From positions 248,001 to 312,000 of the forward strand of contig CAMPDV010000300.1 in assembly GCA_946699065.1 (NCBI GenBank): a stretch of 64,000 nt of DNA, in the 5' to 3' direction. The translations under genes and the position numbers were made by a program. Every line of letters begins with the position of its first letter. The first letter of the stretch is position 1. Source of the DNA: Loxodes magnus (lineage: Eukaryota; Ciliophora; Karyorelictea; Loxodida; Loxodidae). Of the stretch, positions 24,750-35,871 are shown in pieces. Below the pieces are notes generated by a model. It worked only from the letters and a program-made list of their open reading frames with translations, searched no databases and had not been told where the DNA came from.

Positions 24750-26315
24750 AATTCAATCCTCTTCAACTCTTTTTCTCATCCTTTTTGCTTATCTTTAAAT
24801 TATCTAACTACTCAATTTAAAATCCTGCTTGCGTTAAGATTTGCTACTCTTATTCTTATGACTAAACAACTTCTAGCTCTTGCTTCTCAACTGATTTTAC
24901 AAACTGATTTTTTTTTCTTAAATAACTTACTTTAATCTATTGACTATTATTCTATATGCTTTTTGAAGATATAAATATCAGGTTTTTAACTTTATTCGTA
25001 AGCGAGGGATTATTAGAAGTTAAGCTAATTCTAGCTCTTATTATATTTCATGTTAAAACTAAGGAATTATTTTGTCAAGATAAATTGCCTTCATAACTTA
25101 TACTTATGAATCTAGGTCTGGATATGGTAGTTACTCATTAAATATTTCTACAGCTATACAAGCTAAAGATTAAATGTCACTTTATTAACCACCTTGCTTT
25201 CTAAAATTTCATTTATTGATGTGATATTTTCAATTCTTTTGTTGTCTTTATACTAGATTCATGTAATAATCCAAGATCAGCTAATTTAGAAGAATCCGAA
25301 TCATCTAATAGAATATTTGGATATTTCATATCTATGAGATAAGTTTCTGGAATGAATTGCCTACAAGCCTTCAGCTATTTAGCTAAGTAAATTAAGCTTC
25401 TTAAACATTCTTTAAGGAGATTAGTTTTAGCAATCTACGAATAGTTATCAAGATTGAATTACTTAGTACAAGCTTCCCTTTGGCATGTAGTCAGTTAAAA
25501 GACAAAAGTAATAATTTCTTTTAGATGAAGAGTCGATTGCAGCTCCCACAAATTTTAAAATTTAGAGTTTTTTACACTTAATAGTGCTTAACATTCAAGA
25601 TAGAATAAATCTATTAAATTTTTTAGATTCCCTCTTTAGCTAGTTTTTTAAGAGCATAATCAGATCCTTCAATATTAATCAAATAAATGGTTTCATATCC
25701 TCCTTCACCTAAAATTATTAGGTTATCTAGAAATTAGTTATTAGGGATTAGATTTTTATAATTTCAAATTCTAATTTGAGATCTGATATCTTAGCCAGCA
25801 CCATTTTAATATAAAAGTTACCAAATATCATCAATTGTAATCGAGTTTTTTTACTTATTGATTTTATTTATTAGAGCTTTTTGCGGGAATTTCTAGCTTA
25901 GGATTTAGTTAATGTGCCGTATGGAAATATTCAAGAGATTCTTTCTTTTAATTTAGTTCCAAAAATATCAGATCTTTATTATAATAATCTTTCTACATAT
26001 TTGGAATTAAGCTAGATTGCTTTATTACAGTATTCAATTGCTTCAGAAAGGCTTCCCTATTTATATAAGGAATAACCTTTATGTTTGTAAGTATTTGCAT
26101 AAGGAGGATCAATATTTATATCTTAGTCTAAATTGAATATTCCTCCGTTGTATCTGCCTAAGTTATTCAATGTAGAACCTTTATTGCTATAAGCAGAAAC
26201 ATCGTTGCTATCTATTTTAAGAGCTTAATTTAAATATTTAAGAGCCTCAAGGTAATTTCCATCTCCATATAATTGAATTCCTTTTTGGTTTAATAATTCT
26301 TCTTTAGAGATAATT
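24750..26315 (-). pseudogene. decayed, shortened TPR-kinase paralogue
   Basis: Paralogue of 7833-10262 in the same orientation. Only about four TPRs remain (25880-26300) against about twelve. The kinase part is recognisable: glycine loop near 25690, MKYPNILLDDSD near 25310, and an Asp-Leu-Gly at the DFG site (25285), which is closer to an active kinase than the intact copy. Two bases are missing inside the HRD segment, the APE segment is deleted, and the DxWS Trp codon is TAA instead of TGA. The TGA at 25765-25767 is shared with 8901-8903 in the intact gene (Trp in both). Broken, so no working kinase is expected. Confidence 0.75.
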
Positions 26316-26490
26316 TTATTTTATAATTTATATGAATTTAAGTATTTATTTAGTTTACTTTAAATTTCCTTTTCATTTATATTTAGATATATTTACTAAT
26401 TATAAAGAGATTCTTTTAAATTTTATCTAAAATGTTTTGTTATATTTTTATATTTCTTCATTTAAATCTTTTTTATTATATTTTTTAAAA

Positions 26491-26640
26491 CCGCCATAGT
26501 TGTTCGAAGGTGAATAGCAAGGTCATCTTCATCAGAGGTTGGGGAATTTAAGTACCCATAGTTGACACATGTCGTCCTCTGCTTTGGTGATGCAATGAGA
26601 CACAATCCTACCATGTCCTTGGACCTCCACCAAGTATTAA
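26491..26640 (+). ncRNA. GC-rich structured island 1 (candidate RNA)
   Basis: A 150 bp island near 47% G+C in ~25% G+C surroundings. Stems readable by eye: CAGAGG (26533-26538) with CCTCTG (26576-26581), enclosing two hairpins, GGG (about 26541) with CCC (26555-26557) and GACA (26564-26567) with TGTC (26570-26573). This makes a three-way junction. It is followed by TTGGTG (26584-26589) with CACCAA (26628-26633). No tRNA, 5S, U1-U6, SRP or RNase P signature was found. Strand is assumed from the shared 3' hairpin at 26786-26817. Confidence 0.45.
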
Positions 26641-26664
26641 AGATTACGATTATTCTAAAATTAT

Positions 26665-26780
26665 ATCAGTATTGAACATTTTTATCAGTACCGAATAATT
26701 ATACTAGTATTGAACAAGGTCTACCAGTATCTGATAATTTTATCAGTAACAAACTTTCTTGTCAGTATGAAACATTTTTT
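26665..26780 (+). repeat. six-unit tandem array of a 19-20 bp motif
   Basis: Units start at 26665, 26684, 26703, 26723, 26742 and 26761, each close to WTCAGTAYYGAACAWTTTT. Spacing is 19, 19, 20, 19, 19 bp. The array links structured island 1 with the 3' hairpin. Confidence 0.7.
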
Positions 26781-26785
26781 TTAAA

Positions 26786-26845
26786 GAGCTGCGCACCAAC
26801 GAGAGTGCTACGCGCTCTATAATCAAATTTATTTATTTATTTATA
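26786..26845 (+). repeat. shared 3' hairpin plus ATTT tail, copy 1
   Basis: GAGC (26786-26789) pairs with GCTC (26814-26817), and inside it GCAC pairs with GTGC. The hairpin is followed by CTATAATCA and an ATTTATTTATTTATT run. Nearly the same sequence occurs at 38092-38145. A conserved 3' hairpin with a simple repeat tail is typical of non-LTR retroposon 3' ends. Confidence 0.65.
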
Positions 26846-26849
26846 GAAT

Positions 26850-27800
26850 CTTAAAAGTACTTACTATGTTTATATTTTTAGTATCTTTATTTTTAAAGAA
26901 TATTTTATAGTCTTTTATATACTGGAACTATAATATAGCTTTTTTTGTTAAGAATCCTAAAGAAGTATTATATGATTGATTAAATAGGAAAAAAACTACT
27001 TTAAAATATTAATGAATATAAATAACCATGATAAACATTAAACTTTTTTTTTCAAGAAGTCATATTTTAACTTAAATAATGCATGTTTTTATGATTTGCT
27101 TCTGGTCTAATTTAAATATTATCAAGTGCTATTATGGATTTATACTTTTCTTTTTATTTTTACTTAAGCACTTAACAACTATTTTTATTTTTCTTAAACG
27201 TTATACTTATTTTTTTACCATTTACTCTTATTTTTCTATAAGTATTCTTTTTTTGACTAAATTTAATCATTTAGATATTTTAAATTGCTTTTGATATTTC
27301 ACGTTCAAATATCATTTAAATTTCTAAAAACTTCTTTTAGTGAAACCCTCTAACTGCTAATCACTAACTATTTATTTAAAATAACCTTTGTATTTTTTTT
27401 CTATTATAAGTACTAAATAAACTAGTTATATAATTTCCTTATTTAAAGTAGCTTACATTTTAAATGAAAAACGATCTAAAATCTTTAATAATATTTCTTC
27501 AAACTTCTATATAATTAATATCTAAATTTTTAGGTTTAAGTAAAAGCTTATTTATAGAATAATATTTCCCAATAAGTTTAGTATTTTATCTTCCTTATTA
27601 CTTATTTCATAAGCTGAGCTTTTAGATTATTCAATCTTTAATAGGAAAAAACTTTGTTTTTAACTACTGAGTCTTGATCTTTTCCAGTATTAAGCTTGTT
27701 TTCTTATAGTTTAAAGTATTATTTTGCCTTCTAATTTGAAAGATGCTTAATAACTTTAGTTTATGTTTTGTTTAGTATTAAGATTCTTCTTATCTAAACT
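26850..27800 (-). pseudogene. unrecognised region Y, copy 2
   Basis: Resembles 10780-11440. On the minus strand it reads with plausible protein composition around 27560-27700 (FLLKIEQSKSSAYEISNKED). In both blocks Y lies upstream of a TPR-kinase copy, but here structured island 1 lies between them. Several frame changes are likely. No function can be assigned. Confidence 0.3.
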
Positions 27801-28590
27801 TTTTAAGTATTTTCAAATAGCACTATTTAGAAATAATAGTCATAATTTGGAAGAATATAAAGAAAACACTAAAGAGGAAACCTTATTAGCAGTTATTACC
27901 TAAACTAATAGAAATAAAAGATATAAGATCTATTATTATATTGTAAAAGAAGTAGCATATTAGAGGGGTCTTCTAATGAAATAGCATAACCAGAACATTT
28001 ATATCAATAAGAATAAAGCAATATTTGAGAAAGTTTGATAAATATAGTAAAAAAATTAGTAAGATACTTTAATGTAATACAAGGTTTTCTTCATTAACTT
28101 CATTATTTGTATCTAATGGATAAAATATAAAACTACATCCATAAAGAAGAAACAGATAGAAGTTTCTATCCAGAATTTATGACAGTGTAAAAATAGAATG
28201 ACAAAAGAGAAGAGACTAAAGTTAAAGTTATAAAATGTAGCATAATTTAATATTTATGATTGTTTAAAATGTTCCTTTATAAATTATTTAACCAGCATTA
28301 GGAATTTATAAACTATCTAATAACTTAAGTAATAAATTAAGAAATTTAAAAGGCTTTTGTGATTTAATGGAATAATAAAATAAATCATAAATCAAAAATT
28401 TGAAAAAGCATTTAAAATAAGAAACATCTGTTTATTTTAAAAAATAATCAAGATCTAACAAACTTATTAAATATTAAAAAGCATAGAATATTCTGTCTTA
28501 ATCAATAAAACTAATTCTAAAATATATAAACTATTATATCTAAAATATCTTTAATTAATAAATTTAAATTAACTAAACATTAAGCTATTA
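27801..28590. other. AT-rich stretch, no gene seen
   Basis: Nothing recognised between region Y copy 2 and the 3' end of LINE B. Confidence 0.35.
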
Positions 28591-29039
28591 ATTCCATAAA
28601 AAGAGAGCGTCGGATCGTGCAATCGGAAAGGAGTTTCTGGTCCAAAAACTTTTTTAGTTGAAATTAATTAATAAATTTACTTCAACTCTTAGAATTTCCC
28701 TCAATTTGTTATGCTGAGTATTTTATTTTATTATTAGAGCAACTTAACTTAATTTAGCAAGTATTTGTATTATAAGATTTAGCTTATATTTTATGAGCTT
28801 ATTTTCATTTGCTTAAAGTATTGCTATACCTCTAACATTAAAGGCTATTATAAGAACTTTGCTCAACTACTGATTAAAATTCAGATCTATCTTTTCTAAC
28901 CCTCTTCTAAGAATAGAGCAAATCTACTTTAATAAAGCTTAAAGATAATTGATTGAAAGAGACTACCTTAAATTTCCCACCTCGATAGTATTAAAATATT
29001 TTCTCAGTTAATATTTTCTCTGCTTTCATATCATTCATT

Positions 29040-29890
29040 TTGTTTTATCTGCAAATTCCAATTTTTACTTTTCTGCCCATTAAGCTAAATTTTCGATTAC
29101 TTCCTCTAATTATGCCATTCACTTATTAAGGCTATGTTATCTGTGCTTGCAAAATATCCTTCATATAATTAGTATGTTCATCCCTCTTCATTTTTATAGT
29201 CTGTCGTAACTCCTAGCTTTTAATCTTAAAGCTATAGAGAAGTCTTGCTATTATTAAGTTAAATAATCTCGGTGACGTTATGCTTCCCTGTTTTAGCCCT
29301 TTATTTGTCGCAAATGATATTGCTATTTAATCATTGATTTTCAATTTAATTTCTTCTTCACAGTAGAAGTTTGCTGAAAATTTTGATAACTATTCCGGTA
29401 TTTTTAGATCGTTTAAGATTTATCAAATGACTTTTCTTTGCACTGAGTCATAAGCTTTCTTAATATCAACAAATATTACAAAATCTATCTTTTTTGTTCC
29501 ACATTGATCTTTCCTATACTGTTCTTAGATTGAAGATTTATAGTGCGCATTATTTTCCTTTTTTAAAACCATATTAGTATTCGCTTTCATCATTATGGAG
29601 ATATCCTTACAATTGCTAGAAAATTAAAGGGTCTTCAATTTTTAAAATATGATTCAATCAAAGATTGGACTATAGTTCATCGGGTTCTTCTTTCCTCCTT
29701 TTTTTATATTAATATTATGTATTATTATTTCATTTCCTAATGTATTTCTTCCTCTTAAATCATCTAAGCTATCATTTTACAAGTTACTTCTATTAACTTT
29801 TTCCGCCTGCTAAAATTATTCCTACTTATATTTTATCAGGTCCTGATGCTTTTCATTTCGCCAATTAGTTAATGTTTTCTCAAATTTCAT
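29040..29890 (-). pseudogene. LINE B reverse transcriptase domain
   Basis: RT motifs in order on the minus strand: K-A-S-GPDKI near 29850-29830, DIKKAYDSV near 29470-29440 (first catalytic Asp), GLKQGSITSPRLF near 29310-29270, then A-S-T-D-N-IALIS near 29150-29125 where YADD would be expected, so the catalytic Asp pair is damaged. WNLQI near 29060 is the conserved motif after the DD box. TAG/TAA read as Gln at family-conserved Q sites. A few changes of frame are needed to connect the motifs. Confidence 0.8.
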
Positions 29891-30689
29891 GTTCGTTTAC
29901 CACTATTTGACTCTTGTTAAAAAATTTAGTTGGTAACGTATTATCGCCATCTTCGTATAACTGCTATCATTCGTTCCTGAAAGTCTTAACATCTTCTTTT
30001 GATAAGAGTACTCACTAATTTTTTTTTCATTAAGCAGGTTTTTTAGTTTCTTCAACATTTCTGTCAGATTTCCTTTATTTGCATTGTCAATAAATAGGCT
30101 AAATTAGTTTCTTTTATCTTTTTTTCTTGATTAAATGTATTCTTGTCTTACTCTTGTGTATTCTCTATATTTCTCGTTTTATTTATTTTCATTTATTTCT
30201 TCATTGTTCTTTATCCTTTATTTTAATTGTTTGCTGCCTTTTCTAAAAATTTTATTACATTATTTTGTTATTTCTGAGTTTTTATATATCTTAAAGTTTT
30301 ATGTTTTAACTGTTCCACATACCATTTGAGCTCCTTCTTATATCTTTTTCTTTCATCATTTATAAGTCTATGCACTGTTAATTCTATCAATTTCTACTTC
30401 TTAGATATTTTCTTGTATAAATCTTTCAAATTTTTCTTTAATAGTAGGTAATTTATTTTTGCTATCTTTTATGGTTTTCTAACTTCTTCACTAATCTTTA
30501 CCTAAATATGCCAGGTCTATTGTACCCTATAACTTATGAGAGATAAAAACCACTTTTTATTATCTTTTCTATCATTATCTCTTCAATTAAAAAGTAATCT
30601 ATTTTATATTCATTGTTTTAGTGAACAAAAGTACCAATTTTAATTGGGTCTAGGCATATTAAATTACTCTGCTCCATGAACTGTAGCAT

Positions 30690-31115
30690 TCTCTTGCCAG
30701 TTGAATTTGTTTTCTTTGGTAATCATTTCTCTATGGGCGCATTTCAAACTCCTATGATCATTACATTAAGTTCTTTTTCTGTTACTTATAGTTTAAATTC
30801 ATTCACTAAGTTATAGTATGACTCATATTGATAGTTGTCATTTGCAACAGGTGCATTATATTTATTACTGTCAGTTTTCTCATTATTTCAATGGCCATCA
30901 CTCTCGCTCCTCCAAAATGCGTCGTTTGATTGACTTCATTCTATATTTCTCTAATCTCCTTACATATGTCGTTTCAAATGTAGAATGCTACTCATTTCCC
31001 TTTTTTGAGCTCAAATTTATTAAGTTTTTATATCCTGCTATATTACACATATCTTTTTAGTCTTCAATCTAAATTTCTTATATTGCCATTATGTGGATAC
31101 TTTTTTGAGTCATTA
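30690..31115 (-). pseudogene. LINE B APE-like endonuclease domain
   Basis: Minus-strand motifs: HIMAIQEIQIE near 31095-31065 (the catalytic-Glu strand), FGGARVMAIEI near 30910-30890, YNAPVANDNYQYESYYN near 30860-30810, and MIIGVWNAPIE near 30770-30735, which corresponds to IIGDFNA of active enzymes with the Asp lost. The order matches AP-endonuclease domains of LINE ORF2. At least two frame changes separate these pieces. Confidence 0.7.
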
Positions 31116-31429
31116 ATTTGGCTAGTTTCTCTTTTGCCCTTCTAACTCTCCTAATATTTGCTTTCCCTATTTTTATGACTTATTCTTATTCTTCTTTTTC
31201 ATCCATCTCCTCTACTTCCTCTTCACCACTTTCTTCTTTTTATTCTTCTTCCTTTTCCACCTTTCTTTCATTTTATCTATCATTCTCTGCTTCCATATTC
31301 TTTTCATTATCTTTTCTTTCCTTTTTTTATCTTTTTCACTTATTATCTATCTTTTCCTTCTTCTTATCTATTCTGATCTTCATCTTTTGCCTTTTCCTAT
31401 TAACTGTTGTTGGTTAATTGCTCATTTTT

Positions 31430-32042
31430 TTTTGGTTTCTTAGCATAGTAAATTCTAATTAAAGTTTGTTTCAGTTTGCTTCTTACTTCTCACTTTTATC
31501 TTGCATTATATTCTTTCTTGAACTTGTTCCATTTCTTTTTGTTATTTTTCTTAATTAACGCTTTTCCTTACATACTACATTTTGCTATTTTGTTTTTTTC
31601 TTATTTCTTTTGTTAATTTTTAGCGTTTTTACCATCACTTATCTTATCCTTTTTCTCTGATTTGTTTTATATTATATCTTATTATATAATTGATTTTTTT
31701 CTATTTTATTTAGTTCTTTGAACATTTCTCTATCCCTCTACCTTACATATATCCAATTTCATTTAGATGAAAAATAATTCTTATTAATTCATTTAGCATA
31801 AAAGGCTTTTTATTATTTAATTGCTTAGTTGTTTTAATTATTTTTCTATTCTCCTCGTTTTATTTTCTTCTCTTCTTCCTTACTTCCTCTATAATCATTT
31901 ACTCTCCTTCTTCAATTATCCTCTTATTTGCTTGATTTACTTTTAATTCTGGCTTGTTTATTGTTAATTTAACTTCTCTTTCAAGCATCTTGTATTCTCT
32001 TGTATGTGGTTTTTTCATTTTCGCTACTTCCACCTTCTGCAT
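31430..32042 (-). pseudogene. LINE B basic N-terminal region
   Basis: From ATG at 32042 the frame reads MQKVEVAKMKKPHTREYKM and continues as a Lys/Arg/Glu-rich helical protein, likely RNA binding. No zinc knuckle is seen. TAA/TAG act as Gln. It could be a separate ORF1 or the N-terminus of ORF2; the low-complexity stretch between it and the endonuclease hides the boundary. Confidence 0.45.
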
Positions 32043-32401
32043 TGTTGGTCTGTGTGCCCATAATACAGTAGATTAATTAAGCTAGTAATTTAGCCAGGAA
32101 AGTAGTTCTTCTTATTATAATTGTCTTAACTAATAGATTAGCTATCTTATTATAAACTGTGTGATTAAACTATGATTGGCTTACTATTAAAGCCTTAATT
32201 AATTATTTGACACTCTCTTATTTAACTTTAAATATAACTTAGAAAAGAGTGAGTAGAGATAGATTGAAGAAGCAATGACAGGCTAAAGCATAAAAAGTTA
32301 TAATAATTCTTAAATCAATACTAGAAAGGGAAAAACAGACCCAGTAAAGTATTATAAGATTTAAAAAAATTAGAGAGATAACTGTAATTATTCTGCTTGG
32401 A

Positions 32402-33200
32402 ATGCTTTAGAGCAACTAAGCTCTCAACTTGCTCGTTTAAATAACCTCTTAGTGGCATTACTTGGAATCATATAGAATATTTTCAGTAAAGTACTTACAA
32501 TCGTGTGTAGTGATTAAACATTTGATACTCATTAGATTCAAGTTCATACAAAGGTAGGATAATTTTCCGGATGGATTCCGTCAAGATCTTGAATTTAAAA
32601 GAGACCTCTTTTAACTTAATGATATTATATGATATTTAAGAGTCTTGTTCTCTACATTCTTTAATCATAAAAGTTTAAGGGAGAAATAGAGCTTATTGAA
32701 GATTAAAGTTAGAGGTTTAAGCAAAAAATTATTGTCGTAAGAAGAGTTAATTTTGATGATAAGACAGTTAAGAGATGCTGCTAAATTTTGGCCAAAAAAT
32801 CAGAATTTATGTCTAAAAAATTAAGAAATTCACTTCAAAGCAGTTAGTGTTAATTCTTTCGAACTACATTAAGAGGTGATAAAGATATATGATGAAGCCT
32901 TAACTTCAAATATTTAGTAAACTGACTCTTATGATTATAAAGGAGTTAAGAAATAAAGAATTGCTTTAATAGACAGAAAGTCTTAAATTGAATTTTCCAA
33001 TACTTTTAGATAGGGGGATTTATTTTAAAAATATTGGATAATTATAAAAGACTATAGGTCTTTCTAAATCGAGGTTAAGACTAATCCTGAGTAATAAAAT
33101 ATATAGACAGCTAATATAGCTACTCTTTATTAATCACTATATTTATAAATGATATTTTCATTGCAAGGCTTAAATAAAGGTTCTAGAACTAATAAGATGA
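32402..33200 (+). CDS. unrecognised protein, 5' part
   Basis: The frame from ATG 32402 shows a real codon signal: G is enriched at position 1 over positions 2 and 3, most clearly at 32821-33120. Sample segments are DNFPDGFRQDLEFKRDLF, QEELILMIRQLRDAAKFW and SFELHQEVIKIYDEAL. The protein looks helical and soluble, with TAA/TAG at Gln-like sites and internal TGA at 32633. The same frame also reads sensibly upstream to about 32100 and downstream toward 33590, so true ends are unknown. No domain is recognised. It begins just to the right of LINE B's 5' end. Confidence 0.5.
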
Positions 33201-33588
33201 TAAGCTAATCTCTATATCTATATAAGGTTTTTTAAGATACAATATATCTTATTTATTATATAATTTAGATGTTCTGTTTTCTCTTGGTAAGTAAATCTAA
33301 GTAATGCCATAATATCTTAGTTTGATTTGTTGAATATTGATAAAAATATTTAGCTTAAACTAAGTCTTTCTAGTAATTATCTTAATTACTTCTCAATCAA
33401 AATAAAGAGTTTAACTTTTACTTTTTCTATCTTCTAATTATTATGTTCTCCCTTTAAGACTTTAATTTGCTTTGATAACTCAACTCTATTTTGGCTTGAA
33501 ACCTAAAGCTTTGCAGCACATATATATACAGAACTATCTTTTTTAATAATCAAAGCCAGTCAAATTTCACCAAACTGGAGGAAATAAT

Positions 33589-34533
33589 ATGATTCCTTTT
33601 ATAGCACAGCCAACTTAATTTCCTAGCGGTACACCTTCTATTTATCAAGCTTAACAAAAACATGAAGCCAAAAAGATAAACATTTAATATACTTATTGCT
33701 GCTCTAAAGGCATCTCAGTAGTAGAGCAAATAAAAAGTCTAGTTACTTAACTATCTTAAAGCCTCTTAAAAATAACCTTAATAACTGATTATATATTTTT
33801 TTGTATTATCTATGTATAACTCTGTTTTAATGGTTTTCTTGGGCGAAAAATTTATATTCGCTCTACTAATGTTGATCAATATGAGTAGAAATCTAAACAT
33901 TATAATAAGGGAATAGAGAAACTATTTTTCGGATTCTTTGAGCTCTATTGTCTTTACTTCAGCTAAACTCCACTTGCTTAACCATCAAATTGAGTGAGTA
34001 AATATACACCAGACAAAAGATATCCAAGAATTGCAAGGGTTGTACTTCTGAATCATCTCATAGATTTGTTGAAGGAATATAAGTGCAGAATATATTGAAA
34101 GGTATAAATCCAAGCGCGTATAGAAGACGTTTTAATGCTAAACTGTAATCAAATTAACAAGAAGTATAAGATCAAAACATAGATTCAAGAAAGCAAAAGG
34201 AGATCAAAGGAAAAGTAGATTAATTTTATTATTATAAAAAGAACAAAATTGGCTAATTTATTTAGATGGAGATGCTATAAATCTTTTTATTAATATTAAA
34301 TTCCATATTTCTATTTAGTAAAATTTAGAAAACTACTTTATTTATTCTTCACATTGTTTAACTCATCTACTTATTATTCTAATCTCTTATTTTTAATTTT
34401 CATTAAATATTTGTCCACATAAAAATTAATTCCTGTTTTAGGTTGCTTTCGGTTAGCATATCATGAGTCTAGTCTATAAAACTATTAACAAAATTAGTTA
34501 GTATAATTAAGCCTATTTTATAATATTTATTGA
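33589..34533 (+). CDS. unrecognised protein, probable 3' part or separate ORF
   Basis: ATG at 33589 opens a 314-residue frame ending at TGA 34531-34533 with internal TGAs read as Trp (for example SNWVSKYTPDKRYPR). The N-terminus MIPFIAQPTQFPSGTPSIYQ is Gln/Pro-rich. The middle (KLFFGFFELYCLYFSQTP, ARVVLLNHLIDLLKEYK) is helical. The next frame, continuous with 32402-33200, also reads well here, and base-position counts do not settle which is real. An intron or frame change near 33200-33590 could join both. A faint likeness to the poly(A)-polymerase-associated fold is too weak to name. Confidence 0.35.
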
Positions 34534-34699
34534 ATATTATTTACTTGTAAAGTATCTTAACAATCAAACCATTTTCAACCTTAATCGATAAAGATTTACA
34601 AACTAAAATATTAAATATCTAAATCAAAAGTACTAGGACCTAATTTGATTTATCGTACTTTATCTTCTTCATTTATATCTCAATTATTTCTTTCAGAAA

Positions 34700-34911
34700 A
34701 TGGTTTCTTTTTCCAGTGAAGATGTGAGAACGTTGCTAACTTTTCTGTTCGGAATGTTTTCTTCTATTTTTCCGTTGAAAGAAAGCTACTTTCCTTTTTT
34801 TATTATTGAGTATATTATTTCTATTAAGTTTGCTCAATTATTGGTTATAAGAAGAATGAGTTGGTTAAGACATGGCAAGAGAAGATATTTCTAGTTTTCT
34901 CTCCTGCTGTG
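34700..34911 (+). CDS. small coding-like frame upstream of tRNA-Arg
   Basis: ATG 34700 follows a pyrimidine run ending in CAG, like a 3' splice site. The frame reads MVSFSSEDVRTLLTFLFGMF, then hydrophobic and basic segments to TGA at 34909-34911, with better G at position 1 than its flanks. It is in the same frame as 32402-33200, so it may be a last exon of that gene. No domain is recognised. Confidence 0.35.
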
Positions 34912-35071
34912 AGAAGATGGTAAAAAACCCTTAAATCAGCAATTTGAAACTATTTTTTAAAAGCTTATAAAAGAATTAAAAAAGCTAATTAGAGTTATTA
35001 AGGTTTAGCTGCTTATTTCATATAAGTAGACTGAAATTCTATTTAGTACATACTTAAGAATAAGTTTATAA

Positions 35072-35144
35072 AGCCTTGTGGCGCAACGGTTAGCGTATCA
35101 GCCTTCTAAGCTGAGGGTTGTGGGTTCGAATCCCACCAAGGCTG
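35072..35144 (+). tRNA. tRNA-Arg (anticodon UCU)
   Basis: Complete 73-base cloverleaf: acceptor AGCCTTG with CAAGGCT and discriminator G at 35144; D-arm GCGC with GCGT; anticodon stem TCAGC with GCTGA and loop CTTCTAA, anticodon TCT; T-arm GTGGG with CCCAC and loop TTCGAAT, which serves as box B. It has no intron and no encoded CCA. It reads AGA codons, expected to be the dominant Arg codon in an AT-rich ciliate. A decayed copy lies at 20327-20398. Confidence 0.97.
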
Positions 35145-35149
35145 TTTTT
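35145..35149 (+). terminator. RNA polymerase III terminator of tRNA-Arg
   Basis: A run of five T directly follows the discriminator base, the standard Pol III stop. The decayed tRNA copy keeps the same T run. Confidence 0.85.
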
Positions 35150-35865
35150 AATATATAAGATATTTAGAAATATGTATTAGTAATACTATTAACTCTATTA
35201 AAGAAAAAGGAACTATTAATATCAATACGCACTACAATTCAGAATTTACTTCGTTATGAGGAACCTATATCAATAGCCTAGTATGATTTACAGTTTACTA
35301 ACTTTAATTAGAGATATATCAACTTAATAAGTTTACTATAATAGATTTAAAGTAACTCTAATTATAGCTGATTGATAGTAAGTAAGATAGATTACTCTAT
35401 TGAGAATATAAGTTTAAGATCCTTTATTTTTGTCCCTTACTAATCGCAAGATTTGCAATAATAATATGCATTTTTTATTCATCTATTTCTGCTCTTTTTA
35501 AAAAGCTATTTGCTTTCCTATTAAAGTATTGCTATTAATACCAAATAAACTTTCTTGCTCATTTTGCAGTAATAAAAAAGATGACAATCTTCATAAGAAG
35601 CTCCTTTAAGTTAATCTCCCATAATTTTAAATAATCAAACTTTTATAAAGATGCATCCTACTAAAAAATTAGCCAAAATAATAGAGATATAGCTAATTGT
35701 AGTATCCTAAATTATTTTAATTAGACTAATCTTAACTACATAATAGATAAGTTATTATACATTTAGCTGTTTATTTCTTACTTCAGATTAAAGTTTTTAA
35801 TATATCCTTATTATTAACTCTTTTTTAAAGATATTATTTTTGAATTTAATTATTTTCTTATTTAT
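35150..35865. other. AT-rich intergenic stretch
   Basis: Nothing recognised between the tRNA and the zinc-knuckle ORF. Confidence 0.4.
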
Positions 35866-35871
35866 AAAAAA

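Larger units (their letters stand above)
28595..32042 (-). mobile_element. decayed non-LTR retrotransposon (LINE family B)
   Basis: Reads right to left. A basic N-terminal part starts at ATG 32042, followed by a Lys/Glu-rich low-complexity section (about 31380-31120), an APE-type endonuclease, then reverse transcriptase. It is about 3.4 kb long. The 3' end is placed near 28600, where a GC-richer 45 bp segment (28603-28645) stands out. Frames change several times, so it is inactive. It differs in sequence from LINE A on the right of the window. Confidence 0.75.

Noticed and set aside
26665-26780. CRISPR-like array
   Set aside because: Units are contiguous with no spacers, and the genome is eukaryotic.
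26786-26830. H/ACA snoRNA 3' hairpin
   Set aside because: No ACA three bases from an end and no proper H box were found. The ATTT tail fits a retroposon better.
27079-27294. 71-codon Phe/Leu/Ile-rich plus-strand frame
   Set aside because: Composition is that of T-rich DNA read by chance, and it is antisense to region Y copy 2.
30135-31417. Three plus-strand open frames (30135-30329, 30818-31060, 31118-31417)
   Set aside because: They are antisense to LINE B. The 31118-31417 frame is a Ser/Phe/Leu shadow of the Lys/Glu block.
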